Shown here: in pieces, positions 54,370-64,000 of the stretch
Layout of the letters: each line of letters begins with the position of its first letter
Position numbering within the stretch: the stretch's first letter is position 1
Source of the DNA: Channallabes apus
Lineage: Eukaryota > Chordata > Actinopteri > Siluriformes > Clariidae
Length of the DNA: 64,000 bases
Assembly (NCBI GenBank): GCA_030522415.1
Contig: CM060108.1
Span: 43,095,256-43,159,255 of the forward strand
Direction of reading: 5' to 3'
Translations under genes and position numbers: made by a program
Notes under the pieces: generated by a model
Database searches by the model: none
Told to the model about the DNA's origin: nothing
Seen by the model: only the letters and a program-made list of their open reading frames with translations

Positions 54370-54850
54370 CGAAGTCGACATCATATTAAAAGGACACAAA
54401 AATGTAAATTTTTATTTAATTAAGAAATCCTTGGTATTGTATAGACTAGTAATCTGTAAAACAACAAAAAAGCTCCGTACATATTTAATCGATTATTATT
54501 GTTATTATTATCATTATTATTGTTAACAATAATAAATGAGTTTACAGATTATACACGTTCCAATACTATGGTTTATAACGGTCAGTTTTTTGTTTCAATA
54601 AATATTCGATATTTTATGTCCGTAGGGTGAAATCTCCACAACGGCAGCGACATGGTAACATAAGACAGGTGCTTATGTTACCATGGTAACGCACGGAGGA
54701 AGTGACGTCTCCGTTGGTGACTTCGGAGTGTGTCCAAATGGTGGAATTTTGTCGAGGGAAGTTCCCTTCGCCGACATCCACCGCAAACGGAGCAGGGAAT
54801 CGGTAGCATCCTTTTAAGTACACTTCGGAATGGAACGCGGTCTTTTTGGC
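54130..54850. mobile_element. Possible fold-back or MITE element
   Basis: 'gcgaagtgtacttcatagg' near 54136 is an approximate inverted match to 'ccttttaagtacacttcgga' near 54810. In between are an (ATT)n tract, a GC-richer part (54610-54850) with 'gttaccatggtaac' palindromes near 54675, and no long frame. An alternative reading of 54610-54850 is a CpG-rich promoter. Confidence 0.3.
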
Positions 54851-55269
54851 TCCTAGCTGCGCTCGGTTCTTTTCTCACTCACACACACACACTCGCGCAC
54901 ATGCACACACCTGGTATATGTATTTTTTTTCTCCTGTTTTTGACATTTTTCAATTGTGTATATTACAGGACAAACCTCAAGTCACAAAATAAATATTATA
55001 TAACTTTATATAGTATCATTTTAATGAATACTCTCGATGGTCATTGATGTCTCGATGACTTTCACGTGACTAGGACTCAATTAACTAGTAATATCATATT
55101 TGATAATTGTAATACAAATATCCATTTATGTGATATGTATATATATATATTGAGATTATATAGCGACCATTACACTTACTGGCAAAAGCCGCAACCCACC
55201 GACCGCAGGGTTCGAACCCGAATCCACTTTATATGCACGCATGCACTTATTTGTTTATTTTTAACCATA

Positions 55270-55500
55270 GCGAAGTGGCGTCACCTTTACTATGACGTCA
55301 CAGTCTGACCCCCTTAAGCGCGCGTGCATTCAATCCATCACTCAGCGTCATAACCTCGTCATATCGCAGCAGCAGCGCACACAGCGGCAGTGGGGAGTTA
55401 ATATTCCTCCAAAGGATCAAAATCAATATTTGTTGATTATCAAGACGTTCAAGATAAAACCTCAATCAAGCCCAGGAGTCTAGTTTACTGATCGAAGGTA
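55270..55500 (+). promoter_or_regulatory. Candidate protease promoter / first non-coding exon with CRE
   Basis: The region is GC-richer and CpG-containing. It has a palindromic cAMP response element TGACGTCA at 55293-55300, then purine-rich sequence and a plausible splice donor (gaag|gtacat, about 55497). It lies 1.75 kb before the protease ATG on the same strand. The link to that gene is inference. Confidence 0.3.
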
Positions 55501-56340
55501 CATTAATTCTGAGATATTATTTAATTTAGAAACTTTAATACATCTCGTTTACTGTTTGCTACAGTTTGTCTACTGTTCAGGAAATGAGAATAATTTTATG
55601 GTTGTTTTCATGGCATTAAATATTTAAACTACTGTAACCCGTGAAAATAAAACTAGGAAGACGCTTTGCTGCGTTGCTATAATACACCAAAGCCTCCGCC
55701 CTATTAATTTCACATTCACTCAGGGATGCAAGTTATTGATCAAGGGAATAACAACTTAACTGTAACAGTATCATGAAAGAACAGTGTTTTTCCTAAGCAT
55801 CACTCTTATGTCTGCATGTTTCTCTTTACTATCTGTAGAAGGTCAAAAAAGCCTCTTTGAGCAGATATGATGGCCACCATAAGGTGTGAGCAACGTAGTG
55901 AGGAATCTGCTGAGAAGTAGATGGATGGAGCAAAAATAATCTCAAAAAGTTTATTATGAAGGGTAATAATATCTTTCATACTAAATACTCAAACATAAAC
56001 ATTACCTTTTTACTTGCTTCTGTTATTGAACTTGTAGAGATAGATAGAGAGGTAGATAGATAGACTGACCCCTAACAGCACACATATGTCTGGTCGCTGT
56101 CATCCCTATTTTAAAAAAATCTATCTGCAAAAAGTAGCATGGAGAACATTTGATAATCAGGAATATGTCTCTGAGTCATCTGCGATTAATCTAAAATCCA
56201 GACGAATCAGGTGATATTTGCACAATGAACTAGATTTGTAGAATGCAGCTGCTCTGCAGATAGGCCTTGTTAACTATGACCTAAGATAGATAGATAGTTA
56301 GTTAGTTAGTTAGTTAGACCATTTACATATATTTTACTAT
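55500..56340. other. Spacer, no gene seen
   Basis: AT-rich. It contains a GATA/TTAG simple-repeat patch near 56283-56318. No exon recognised. Confidence 0.3.
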
Positions 56341-56344
56341 TAAG

Positions 56345-56635
56345 TGAAAGACGCCAGGCTCGATTCCTGTCTCTGTGTGCATGAAGTTTGCATGTTCTCC
56401 CCGTGCTTGGTGGGTTTCCTCCGGTTACTCCAGTCCAAAGACATGCAGATTAGGCTAATTGGCGTTCCCAAATTGCCCATAGTGTGTGAATGAGTGTGTG
56501 TGTGCTCTGCAATGGATTGGCACGCTGTCCAGGGTGTACCCTGCCTCGTGCCCTGAGTCTCCTGGGATAGGCTCCAGGTCCCCGCGACCCTAAATACAGG
56601 ATAAAGCGGTATAGAAGATGAATGAATGAGTGAAA
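56345..56635 (+). repeat. tRNA-derived SINE, lacking the head
   Basis: It starts at the B-box region ('ggctcgattcctg') and continues through 'catgttctccccgtgcttgg' to 'ggataaagcggtatagaagatgaatgaatgag'. It is the + strand partner of the element at 11409-11028. Confidence 0.75.
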
Positions 56636-56939
56636 GACAGCACACAGTGGCTTTGGTGGGCCGACCCAAGGTCGAGCAAGCTGACTAACCTAGGCATTTG
56701 ATGAGCTGGTAGAATAGCGCACTACACAGCAGAAGACCATTGATGACTGTCAGCTCTGCCGATCTGAGGCCAAAAACGGTCATACAGTATATACAGTATA
56801 TCTGGCACAGTTATTGCATCTGGCACACAAATATTGGAATTTTCATTCATTCTAAAGAAAACTACTCTGTGGCAAATTAGAAACATGCTAAATAACCTGA
56901 AATAAAGCATTGTGATAAAATTGTTTTGAATCAGAATGA

Positions 56940-57085
56940 ATGGTGCTTCTTATGATCGTCTTTCTGATATCTCTGTCTGTGTGCTCATGTGTAAAAGAAC
57001 AAGGTGGAGCATCCTGCAGCATTTACCAAAAGGTACATCTCATTAAAAAGCTATACAGCTCAGTGACGACTTTAAACTAAAAAAA
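56940..57085 (+). other. Short frame with signal-peptide look, or a 35-nt exon
   Basis: From ATG 56940 the frame begins MVLLMIVFLISLSVCSC, a hydrophobic leader, and meets a donor-like 'aag|gtacat' at 57031. The alternative, which fits the phase of the protease exon, is a small exon AACAAG...AAAAG (about 56997-57031) behind a pyrimidine tract, joining to the acceptor at 57172. Neither is proven. Confidence 0.25.
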
Positions 57086-57254
57086 AATAAATAATAATAA
57101 TAATTTTATAATATAACAGAACTGAATTGATAATCACTGTGAATGCAAAGACATCTCTTTATTCTTCATCAGCTCAGAAACTCTGGAACCTGAAGGAGTC
57201 TGCATCTCTTTGAATCTGACAGGAGAGCACTTAGTTCAACTCTCAGGGACAAAC

Positions 57255-60200
57255 ATGAAGACTTCAACTACCCACAATCACAGTATTGCAGAAAGGAAGC
57301 AAGTTAGTGTGAAGCTAGCTTCCAAACTCTCAGGAACAAAACGCACAAAAGTTAGAGAAACTTCCGTGAGGACAAATTTCCAAGGCCTAATGAGAATCAC
57401 TCCAGTGATGGTGGAAAGGAACGACACAACACTGAAGGATCAAGTAAAAAAGACTACAGAGTGGAGAGTGACAAGCACAAATGGACCTAACGTAAAACTA
57501 GTTAAAACAAAGCCAATTGGTGCAAATCCTACGTCAAAATTCTCATGCGCAAAGCACATACAAGTCAAAGAGACCCTTGTAAATACAAACTTACAAAATT
57601 CAGCGGGAACCTCTGTAATGAGGAATAAAATGCAGAAAAGAGAAAACACCACATCGTACAGTCAAGAAGAGGAGAGTACAGCGAAGAGGCAGAAATACAC
57701 ATATGGGCTGAATCTGAAAAGTGCTGAAACAAAGCAGGTGGGTGCAAGACTGCACTCAGGAACGAAACACATCAAGGTCAAAGAGTCTCCTGTGAGGAGA
57801 AATGTTCGAAACCAAATGAAGATCATTCCAATTATCATGGAATGGAAGAAAACAATGCTGTATGTTCAAGAAAAGGAGACTGCAGCATGGAAACAACCAA
57901 TGCGGTCCAGTGAGCAGAATGAAACTGAAAGGCATAGCAAGAAACAAAAGAAGTTGGCAATATTCGACAGGTACTGTACAGTACATGTGTTACAGGAAGA
58001 GTTTGACAGACATGCTGTACAGTTTTACTATTCAGTCTTGCAAACGTACATACACAAATGGTTTAACTCAAAACTCTATGCTTCACTGTTTCAGTTTCAC
58101 AAAGAAAATGCTTGATAAAAGCAAAAGGAGCACGAGTCTGCCTCATAATCTGTCTCTCCTCACCAAAGTGCAACTGTTCAATGGCGGGTATGACACACAA
58201 TTCTTTTTTTTTTTTTTTTTTAATTCAATGTATTCAATGAGTCTATGTATCTAATATGTGGATCTGTTGCAGGTTGCCAAATGTCTGGAACAGCTGCTAT
58301 GTTAATGCAGGTCTGCAGTGTCTGTTCACAGCTGAGGCTTTCTGCGAAGAACTCTCCCACTTGCTGGACAGTTCTTTTCAAACCAATGTGAACTCTTTCC
58401 TCAGGTACTAAGGCTATGCTATGCATTACTGTCTATTTTTCATTTTTATAATATACTACTTTTACATACAAGGCATTTTACATGGCAATATCAAGATTCA
58501 GATATACTGCTTATAATGCTTAAAGGAGCAGACAACATTAAAAATGTTACCTACTGTAGCAAAAGGGGCTAGATAACGAAACATATTCTGGATAAAACAT
58601 AATTGAATTAAAAATAAATAAATAAATATAAATAAATAAATAAAAAAATAAATAAAAAGGTCAAATGTGGCTTGGGAAAGCAAATAGATTATTACATACT
58701 GTTTGTTATGTACATGGCATAATTGTGGACAGGTTGATCAAAAGAATTACTGTTATAAATACCTACAAGGAGGAAATAGCAATAATTACAGAAGGTAGTT
58801 AAATTAAAGGTAGTTAAAATAAAAAGTTAAATTTAGCAGGAGAAAATGTGAGATATTTGCTGAGTTTAGAACTTTTTCCCCCAAATGTTTTGTAGATACT
58901 TTGTAAACTTGTCAAAATTAAGAAAGACTTCTAAAGTTCAAGGTGTGATCAGCAAGGATTCTCTCCTCCTGGGCCTGATTGCATTAGCTGCAGACATCAA
59001 CCCTGAATTCACCATCGGCAAACAGAGTGTAAGCTGACAAACTCTCTTTCTCACACACACACACGAAGAAAGAAAATTCTTTCTATACAATTTAAGGTTT
59101 ACTGCTTTGTGTTTTTAGGATGCTCATGAATTCCTCTGCCATTGTCTGACCGAAATAGAAGAGTTCGCACGAGGCCTGGTTTGGAAAGAAGATTCCGAAC
59201 CTAAATGCCCAGTCAGGTCCAATTTCAAGTTCATGATGAGAAACATTATAAAATGCTCCAGGTACAATGTGGAACGTAGACGGTGTGGAGTTAGTTGTTG
59301 ATGCAGATGATGATGAGATGCTGAGGCATGTTGTTTGTTGCAGCTGCGGCTACCAGCAAAAGAACAAGTTAGAAGAGTTTAACCACATCTCTCTGCCCCT
59401 GGAGCACAACTCAGTGGACCAGTGCCTCCACGACACCGTTAATGTGAGCAATCTCTTAGTCTGTTAGCATCACATCATTACTGAACTGCTTGTGCATGAA
59501 TAATGTCTGTGTTGTAGAAACCAACCTTTGTGGAGAGCAAGTGCGAGTTTTGTGGAGGAATAAGTGCCAGCTCAAGTTTGACATTCCACACCCTGCCCAG
59601 GTAAGGCACATTCTCACATTTATACTTTAACATATGCAAGGTTTGGCTTTTGGAATGTTTCACACTTTTGGAATGTTTCAGTAGTCACACTTGGGGCTAA
59701 AAGCATCTAAGCAAGAAAATGATTTGCCAATTATTCAAGTCACATTTTTTTTTTTTTGCCTTTTCCATCACTATTATTTTTCTCTCCAGGTTTCTGATTT
59801 TGCAGCTGAACAGGTTCAAAATGACTGAGGATTACACAGTCATCAAACAGCAAATATCAATGGACATCCAATCTCAGCTGCACATAAACTGTTTTTCTCA
59901 ATCAGATGCAACCAGAATAGGTGCATCTTGAGTCCAAGAAACATCTGTAATGTTTTCAGTTAATATAAATAAATCATATCCAGATTATGTCAAGGTCAGC
60001 TAATCTTTCCTTTATGCCCTCCTTCCTTCCTTCCTTCTTCATGTAGAGGACATCAAAGCTGAGGCAAGACATACCGAAAGAAATAACCTGGTGAGAGAGA
60101 GACAGAAAAACATAATGAACGAAGTGAGAAAGACAGGAGAGAGTTAGCAAGAAGTACTGAATACTTTAGTCTGTACACTCGAGTTGTGTGTCTGTACAGT

Positions 60201-60638
60201 ATATGATCTGTCTTGTGTTGTTTCTAGGGTGGATCTGTCACCACCTATCAACTGATCAGTGTCCTGAGTCATGTTGGAAGCTCAGCATTATGTGGTAAGA
60301 TATGAACACACAACCTGGACATTTATTAAAAAAATTAGGAAAACATGTTTTATGTTGAGCCAGCTGGTTATATATTTTATAGTCAAAAAACGTTTACAGT
60401 GATCCATGTGTACTTCCTGTTTTGTTTATTTATTTATTATTCTTTTCCCCAAGGACATTATATGAGTGATTGTTCCAGTCCCTCTGTTAACCCGTTGGAG
60501 TGGATGACCTATGATGACAATCTGGTCACTCTGACCACTGAGGCGAAAGTGTTAAAGAGGAGGTCATGTAGTGCCTATGTGCTTCTCTATGAGAGAGTGC
60601 ACACTATCAAGGAAAATGCAAAATTTTTTACATTTTGA
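57255..60638 (+). CDS. USP37-family ubiquitin-specific protease, compact form
   Basis: A cysteine protease predicted to remove ubiquitin from proteins. Eleven coding exons: 57255-57970, 58095-58187, 58273-58404, 58896-59028, 59119-59261, 59344-59443, 59518-59600, 59790-59920, 60047-60090, 60228-60294 and 60454-60638. All have GT-AG borders and agreeing phases, giving 608 aa. USP landmarks: the Cys box PNVWNSCYVNAGLQCL, QSDAHEFLCHCL, two zinc-ribbon CxxC pairs (CSSCG, CEFCGG), LILQLNRFK, then TYQLISVLSHVG, the His box GHYMSD, WMTYDD and AYVLLYERV. The order and spacing match USP37/26/29, but the long UIM-bearing insert of USP37 is missing. Residues 1-238 are a Lys/Thr-rich exon with a 71-residue repeat. 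The frame stays open upstream to an acceptor at 57172, so more N-terminal exons may exist. In the Cys box, Gly before Asn-Thr is replaced by Trp. Confidence 0.9.
57330..57920 (+). repeat. 71-residue (213-bp) tandem repeat inside the protease N-terminal exon
   Basis: Counting from ATG 57255, the segments SGTKRTKVRETSVRTN (residue 26), SCAKHIQVKETLVNTN (97) and SGTKHIKVKESPVRRN (168) start exactly 71 residues apart. The third unit is partial, ending near residue 222. The preceding linkers also match (ERKQV, KTKPIGA, ETKQVGA). Units 1 and 3 align without gaps over about 54 residues. The sequence is basic and Thr-rich with no predicted fold I can name. Confidence 0.85.
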
Positions 60639-60857
60639 AGTACTATTATCTCAGGATCTAAAACTAGTGTTGTCCATGGAAAGAGAGGACATCTGTGTGT
60701 GTAAAAAAAAAAAAAAAACTCTGCACACCAAAAATCTGCTCCTGGACACTGAAGCTGTCGTGCTATGTGAAAAGAAAGTTCTCTGCAGGCTCCTAGAACA
60801 GATTCAGAGAGAGAGAGAGGCAGAAATGCAAGGACTAGCATGAATCCGATTTCAGAA
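60639..60857 (+). other. Protease 3' region with a leftover open frame
   Basis: After the TGA an A-run at 60703-60718 is followed by an open stretch ending 'LLEQIQREREAEMQGLA' at 60843. It could be 3' UTR, a decayed alternative exon, or a processed scrap. No AATAAA is obvious nearby. Confidence 0.3.
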
Positions 60858-61035
60858 ATGTCATCTTGGAATATCCTTATGCCAGCAAGGAAACTGATGG
60901 AAAAAAACTGCTTACTTAGTATTTAAGTAGTCGGCTGATGTCATATTTGGGGCACATAATGTTGGTTAACCAAAACCTGACCAACAGAAGCAACCCCAGA
61001 TCCTAAGAGTCGCCCCACATGCTTGTGAAATGGCA
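60858..61035 (+). repeat. Direct repeat, left copy
   Basis: 'tcatcttggaatatccttatgcca' through 'caacagaagcaaccccagatcctaag' repeats at 61863-62040, offset about 1005 bp, same orientation. Confidence 0.8.
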
Positions 61036-61039
61036 TGCA

Positions 61040-61860
61040 AAAAAAGAAATGACATGCAACATTTAGCAACCACAGAATGCTCAACATGATTGTTTTTATA
61101 TTAGCACATGAAGTAGAGGTCACAGCTTAAAAAAAATTACTTGTGCAGTGCATGAGTTTATCAACATTGTCAATGGAATCCCAATGTGGTTTCATTCGTA
61201 GACACTATAAAAGTATCCTGTCCACAACACTGTTGACACATGCATTGCATTATAATGTGATCGTTGGACACTTTCAACAGGTGTTGTCTATCTGCTTCTT
61301 TTTTTTTTTTGCCCTTTATCATTGTTATATATGATCCTTAATAAAAGGACTACCTCCCATTGTGAGGATAGTGCCAGAATGTATGTTTTTTGTTCTACTT
61401 TCTTTTCTTGTTTTATATTAGAACTTTCCTGATTTGATAACAAGAGAAAACATCTTGAAAAAGAGATCCTGGTTTTGTCAGTGAGTATAGTTTTATGCAC
61501 TATAGACATGATACCCGAGTTACCTCGACCTATAGATGTAATCTCACCAACAACTCCATGTTTAATGTGGTGGCCCATATGGGGATCCCAGCAAATATCT
61601 GCTAATAGATTAACAAAAAGAAAAATAGCAGAAATATTTATTTTAAGCAGTAGACAAATAAGAAAGCTCCTAACTTACTGTACAACCATCTGCAATAACC
61701 CACTGTGATTCAAGGGTCAATCTCTATTTAGCAATGTGTGCATAGGGCTAGAACCGTATGTAACAAGTCTAGAAGTAGGGCCTGAGAAAAAGCACGCGAG
61801 CAATGGAAGTTCCAATATAATGTGTATCCAGATAAAAAAGCAACACCTCCAAGCCAATTT
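61040..61860. other. Sequence between the direct repeats
   Basis: AT-rich, no domain recognised in any frame. Frames such as 61578-61288 (-) and 61475-61708 (+) have no known motif. Confidence 0.3.
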
Positions 61861-61862
61861 TA

Positions 61863-62040
61863 AAAATCTCATCTTGGAATATCCCTATGCCAGAAGTGAA
61901 ACTGATGGAAAAAACTGCTCACTTAGCATATTCAAGTAGTCTGACGATCTCATATTTTGGGCACATAATGTTGCTGAACTTAAACCTGACCAACAGAAGC
62001 AACCCCAGATCCTAAGATTCGCCCCACAGGCCTGTACAGT
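61863..62040 (+). repeat. Direct repeat, right copy
   Basis: Partner of 60858-61035. The start translates as 'NLILEYPYARSETDGKN', against 'NVILEYPYASKETDGKK' in the left copy, so the repeat may derive from a coding exon. Confidence 0.8.
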
Positions 62041-62213
62041 AGACGATAGGTCATCAGTTCATCTGCAACTCTTCTTACCCTGATGCACCCACCACTCTGG
62101 GACAGGGCAAATATGAACTCCATATGAACTGGTCCATTAGACCATATGAACTTTTTCCAAAGCTCCAGTCCATTCTTTATACTCCCTAGTAAATTGAATT
62201 CTTCCAATTCCCT

Positions 62214-64000
62214 TCACTGGTAAGTGGTTTTCTTAAGGTGAAACAGCTGTTTAGTCCAATGTTTAGTCTCATACATGTCCTGCACCACTCTAACATACTT
62301 CTCTGCCACTCCAGACTTCCTCATACAACACCACAGCTCCTCTCTCGGCACCCTGTCGTACGCTTTCTCTAAATCTACAAAGACACAATGCAACTCTTTA
62401 TTACCTTCTCTGTACTTCTCCATCAGCATCCTCAAAGCAAATACTGCATCTGATGTACTCTTTCTAGGCATAAAACCATATTGCTGCTCACAAATTCTCA
62501 CCTCTGCCCTTAACCTAGCTTCCACTACTCTTTCCCACAGCTTCATTGTATGGCTCATTAGCTTTATACCTCTGTAATTGCCACAGCTCTGCACATCTCT
62601 CTTGTTCTTAAAAATCGGCACCAATACACTTCTCCTGCATTCGTCTGGAATCCTCTCACTCTCCAAGATCTCGTTAAACAAACTAGTCAGAAACTCTACT
62701 GCCACCTCTCCTAAGCACTTCCATACCTCCACAGGTATGTCATCAGGACCAACAGCCTTTCCACTCTTCATCCTCTTCAACACCCTTCTCACCTCACTTT
62801 TACTAATATTTGCTACTTCCTGCTCCACAACAGTCACCTCTTCTACTCTTTGTTCTCTTTCGTTTTCCTCATTCATCAACTCCTCAAAGTACTCCTTCCA
62901 TCTTCCCATCACCCTCCTGGCATCTGTCAGTACATTTCCATCTCTATCTTTAATCACTCTAACCTGCTGCACATCCTTCCCATCTCTATCTCTTTGCCTC
63001 GCCAACCTGTACAGATCCACCTCTCCCTCCTTACTGTCCAGCCTAGCATACAAGTCCTCATATGCTCTTTGTTTGGCCTTTGCCACTTCTACCTTCACCT
63101 TACGGTGCATCTCCCTGTACATATGCATATGTCTACTCTCTTCAGTCCTCTCAGTGTCCCACTTGTTCTTAGCTAGCCCCTTTCCCTGTATACACTCCTG
63201 GACTTCCTCATTCCACCACCACGTCTCCTTGTCCCCTTTTCCCTTACCTGATGATACACCAAGTACCCTCTTACCTGTCTCCCTGATCACATTGGCTGTA
63301 GTTGTCCAGTCGACTGAAAGCACCTCCTGACCACCCATAGCTTGTCTCAACTCCTCCCTAAAGACTACACAACATTCTTCCTTTCTCAGCTTCCACCACT
63401 TTGTCCTCTGCTCTGCCTTTGTCCTCTTAACCTTCCTCACCACCAGGGTTATTTTACACACCACCATTCTGTGTTGTCTGGCTACACTCTCCCCTACCAA
63501 CACCTTGCAGTCACTGATCTCTTTCAGATTACAACGTAGACACAAGATGTAGTCCACCTGAGTGCTTCTGCCTCCGCTCTTATATGTCACCCTATGTTCC
63601 TGCCTCTTCTGGAAGAAAGTATTTACTACTGCCATTTCCATCCTCTTTGCAAAGTCCACCACCATCTGTCCTTCTACATTCCTGTCCTGAAGACCAAACC
63701 TGCCCATCACATTTTCATCACCTATGTTTCCTTCCCCAACATGTCCATTGAAGTCTGCACCAATCACAACTCTCTCACCCCTGGGGATGCTCTGCATCAC
63801 TTCATCTAACTCACTCCAGAATTTCTCCTTCTCTTCTAACACACATCCTACCTGTGGAGCATAACCACTAACAACATTGAACATCACACCATCAATTTCC
63901 AGCTTCAGACTCATCACCCTATCTGATACTCTCTTCACCTCTAGGACATTCCTTACAAACTCCTCTTTCAGAATAACTCCTACTCCATTTCTTTTCCTAT
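62214..64000 (-). mobile_element. RTE-type LINE ORF2, open but 3'-truncated, runs off the window
   Basis: On the - strand the frame is open from the window edge (64000) to the stop at 62214. The endonuclease C-terminal part has 'VVIGADFNGHVGEG', 'VVNTFFQKRQEHRVTYKSG' and 'VDYILCLR'. A linker with 'WWWNEEVQECI' follows. RT fingers and palm come next: 'GPDDIPVEVWKCLGE', 'LVPIFKNKRDVQSCGNYRGI', 'EQQYGFMPRKSTSDAVFALR' and 'FVDLEKAYDRVPREELW' (first catalytic Asp). After 'VRVVQDMYE' (about 62270) the sequence leaves the family, and the frame ends 'TKHWTKQLFHLKKTTYQ'. The YADD motif, thumb and 3' UTR are missing. The clade call is from RT motifs. Confidence 0.87.

Noticed and set aside
54614..54878. 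Frames with CxxC-like pattern on the - strand (possible zinc finger or THAP)
   Set aside because: Too short, no consistent motif, and they overlap a possible fold-back element.
62275..63809. Several + strand frames of 65-250 codons, rich in Ser, Leu and Thr
   Set aside because: They are the antisense shadow of the RTE LINE ORF2 on the - strand.

Overview
The window is vertebrate, almost certainly teleost, genomic DNA. It is AT-rich and its genes are split by GT-AG introns. It is full of fish-type transposable elements: Tc1/mariner, hAT, piggyBac, Harbinger-like, L2, Rex1-like and RTE LINEs, DIRS, Ty3/Gypsy, solo LTRs and a tRNA-derived SINE. The SINE resembles repeats I know from catfishes, so an ostariophysan or catfish source is my best guess, but that is inference. 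No bacterial feature, CRISPR array or genuine tRNA/rRNA gene was found.

Four host protein-coding genes could be assembled exon by exon, with splice sites and phases that agree. (1) exosc4 (RNA exosome subunit RRP41), + strand, 5808-9346, 3 coding exons, 245 aa. (2) A secreted single-domain C-type lectin, - strand, 19598-11987, 5 coding exons, 171 aa, with an 11-histidine segment just after the signal peptide. (3) Its tandem paralogue, - strand, 46537-36744, 161 aa, same exon structure, without the His expansion. (4) A compact USP37-family ubiquitin-specific protease, + strand, 57255-60638, 11 coding exons, 608 aa. Its N-terminal exon carries a tandem repeat with an exact period of 71 residues.

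Layout: 1-5.6 kb is non-coding with a Rex1-like LINE tail and SINE pieces. 5.6-9.5 kb is exosc4; its first intron holds a LINE fragment and a Harbinger-like MITE. 9.6-11.4 kb is repeat debris. 11.6-21.5 kb is lectin unit 1, with two copies of one Tc1 family on either side of exon 3. 21.6-36.4 kb is a mobile-element spacer: Gypsy pol with a nested hAT element, an L2 LINE with an esterase-type ORF1, a second hAT copy and a solo LTR. 36.4-47.5 kb is lectin unit 2, with a DIRS element and a piggyBac remnant in its introns. 48-54 kb holds a third hAT copy, an inverted pair of a second Tc1 family, and a local tandem duplication. 54-57 kb is probably the 5' region of the protease. 57.2-60.6 kb is the protease. 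60.8-62.1 kb contains a direct repeat. 62.2-64 kb is an open RTE-type LINE frame that runs off the window.

exosc4 is a housekeeping gene of nuclear and cytoplasmic RNA turnover. The two lectins look like a secreted, calcium-dependent mannose-type recognition pair made by tandem duplication. The protease belongs to the deubiquitinase system. Nothing in the sequence ties the four into one pathway. All alignments were made by eye, so boundaries of decayed repeats are approximate.
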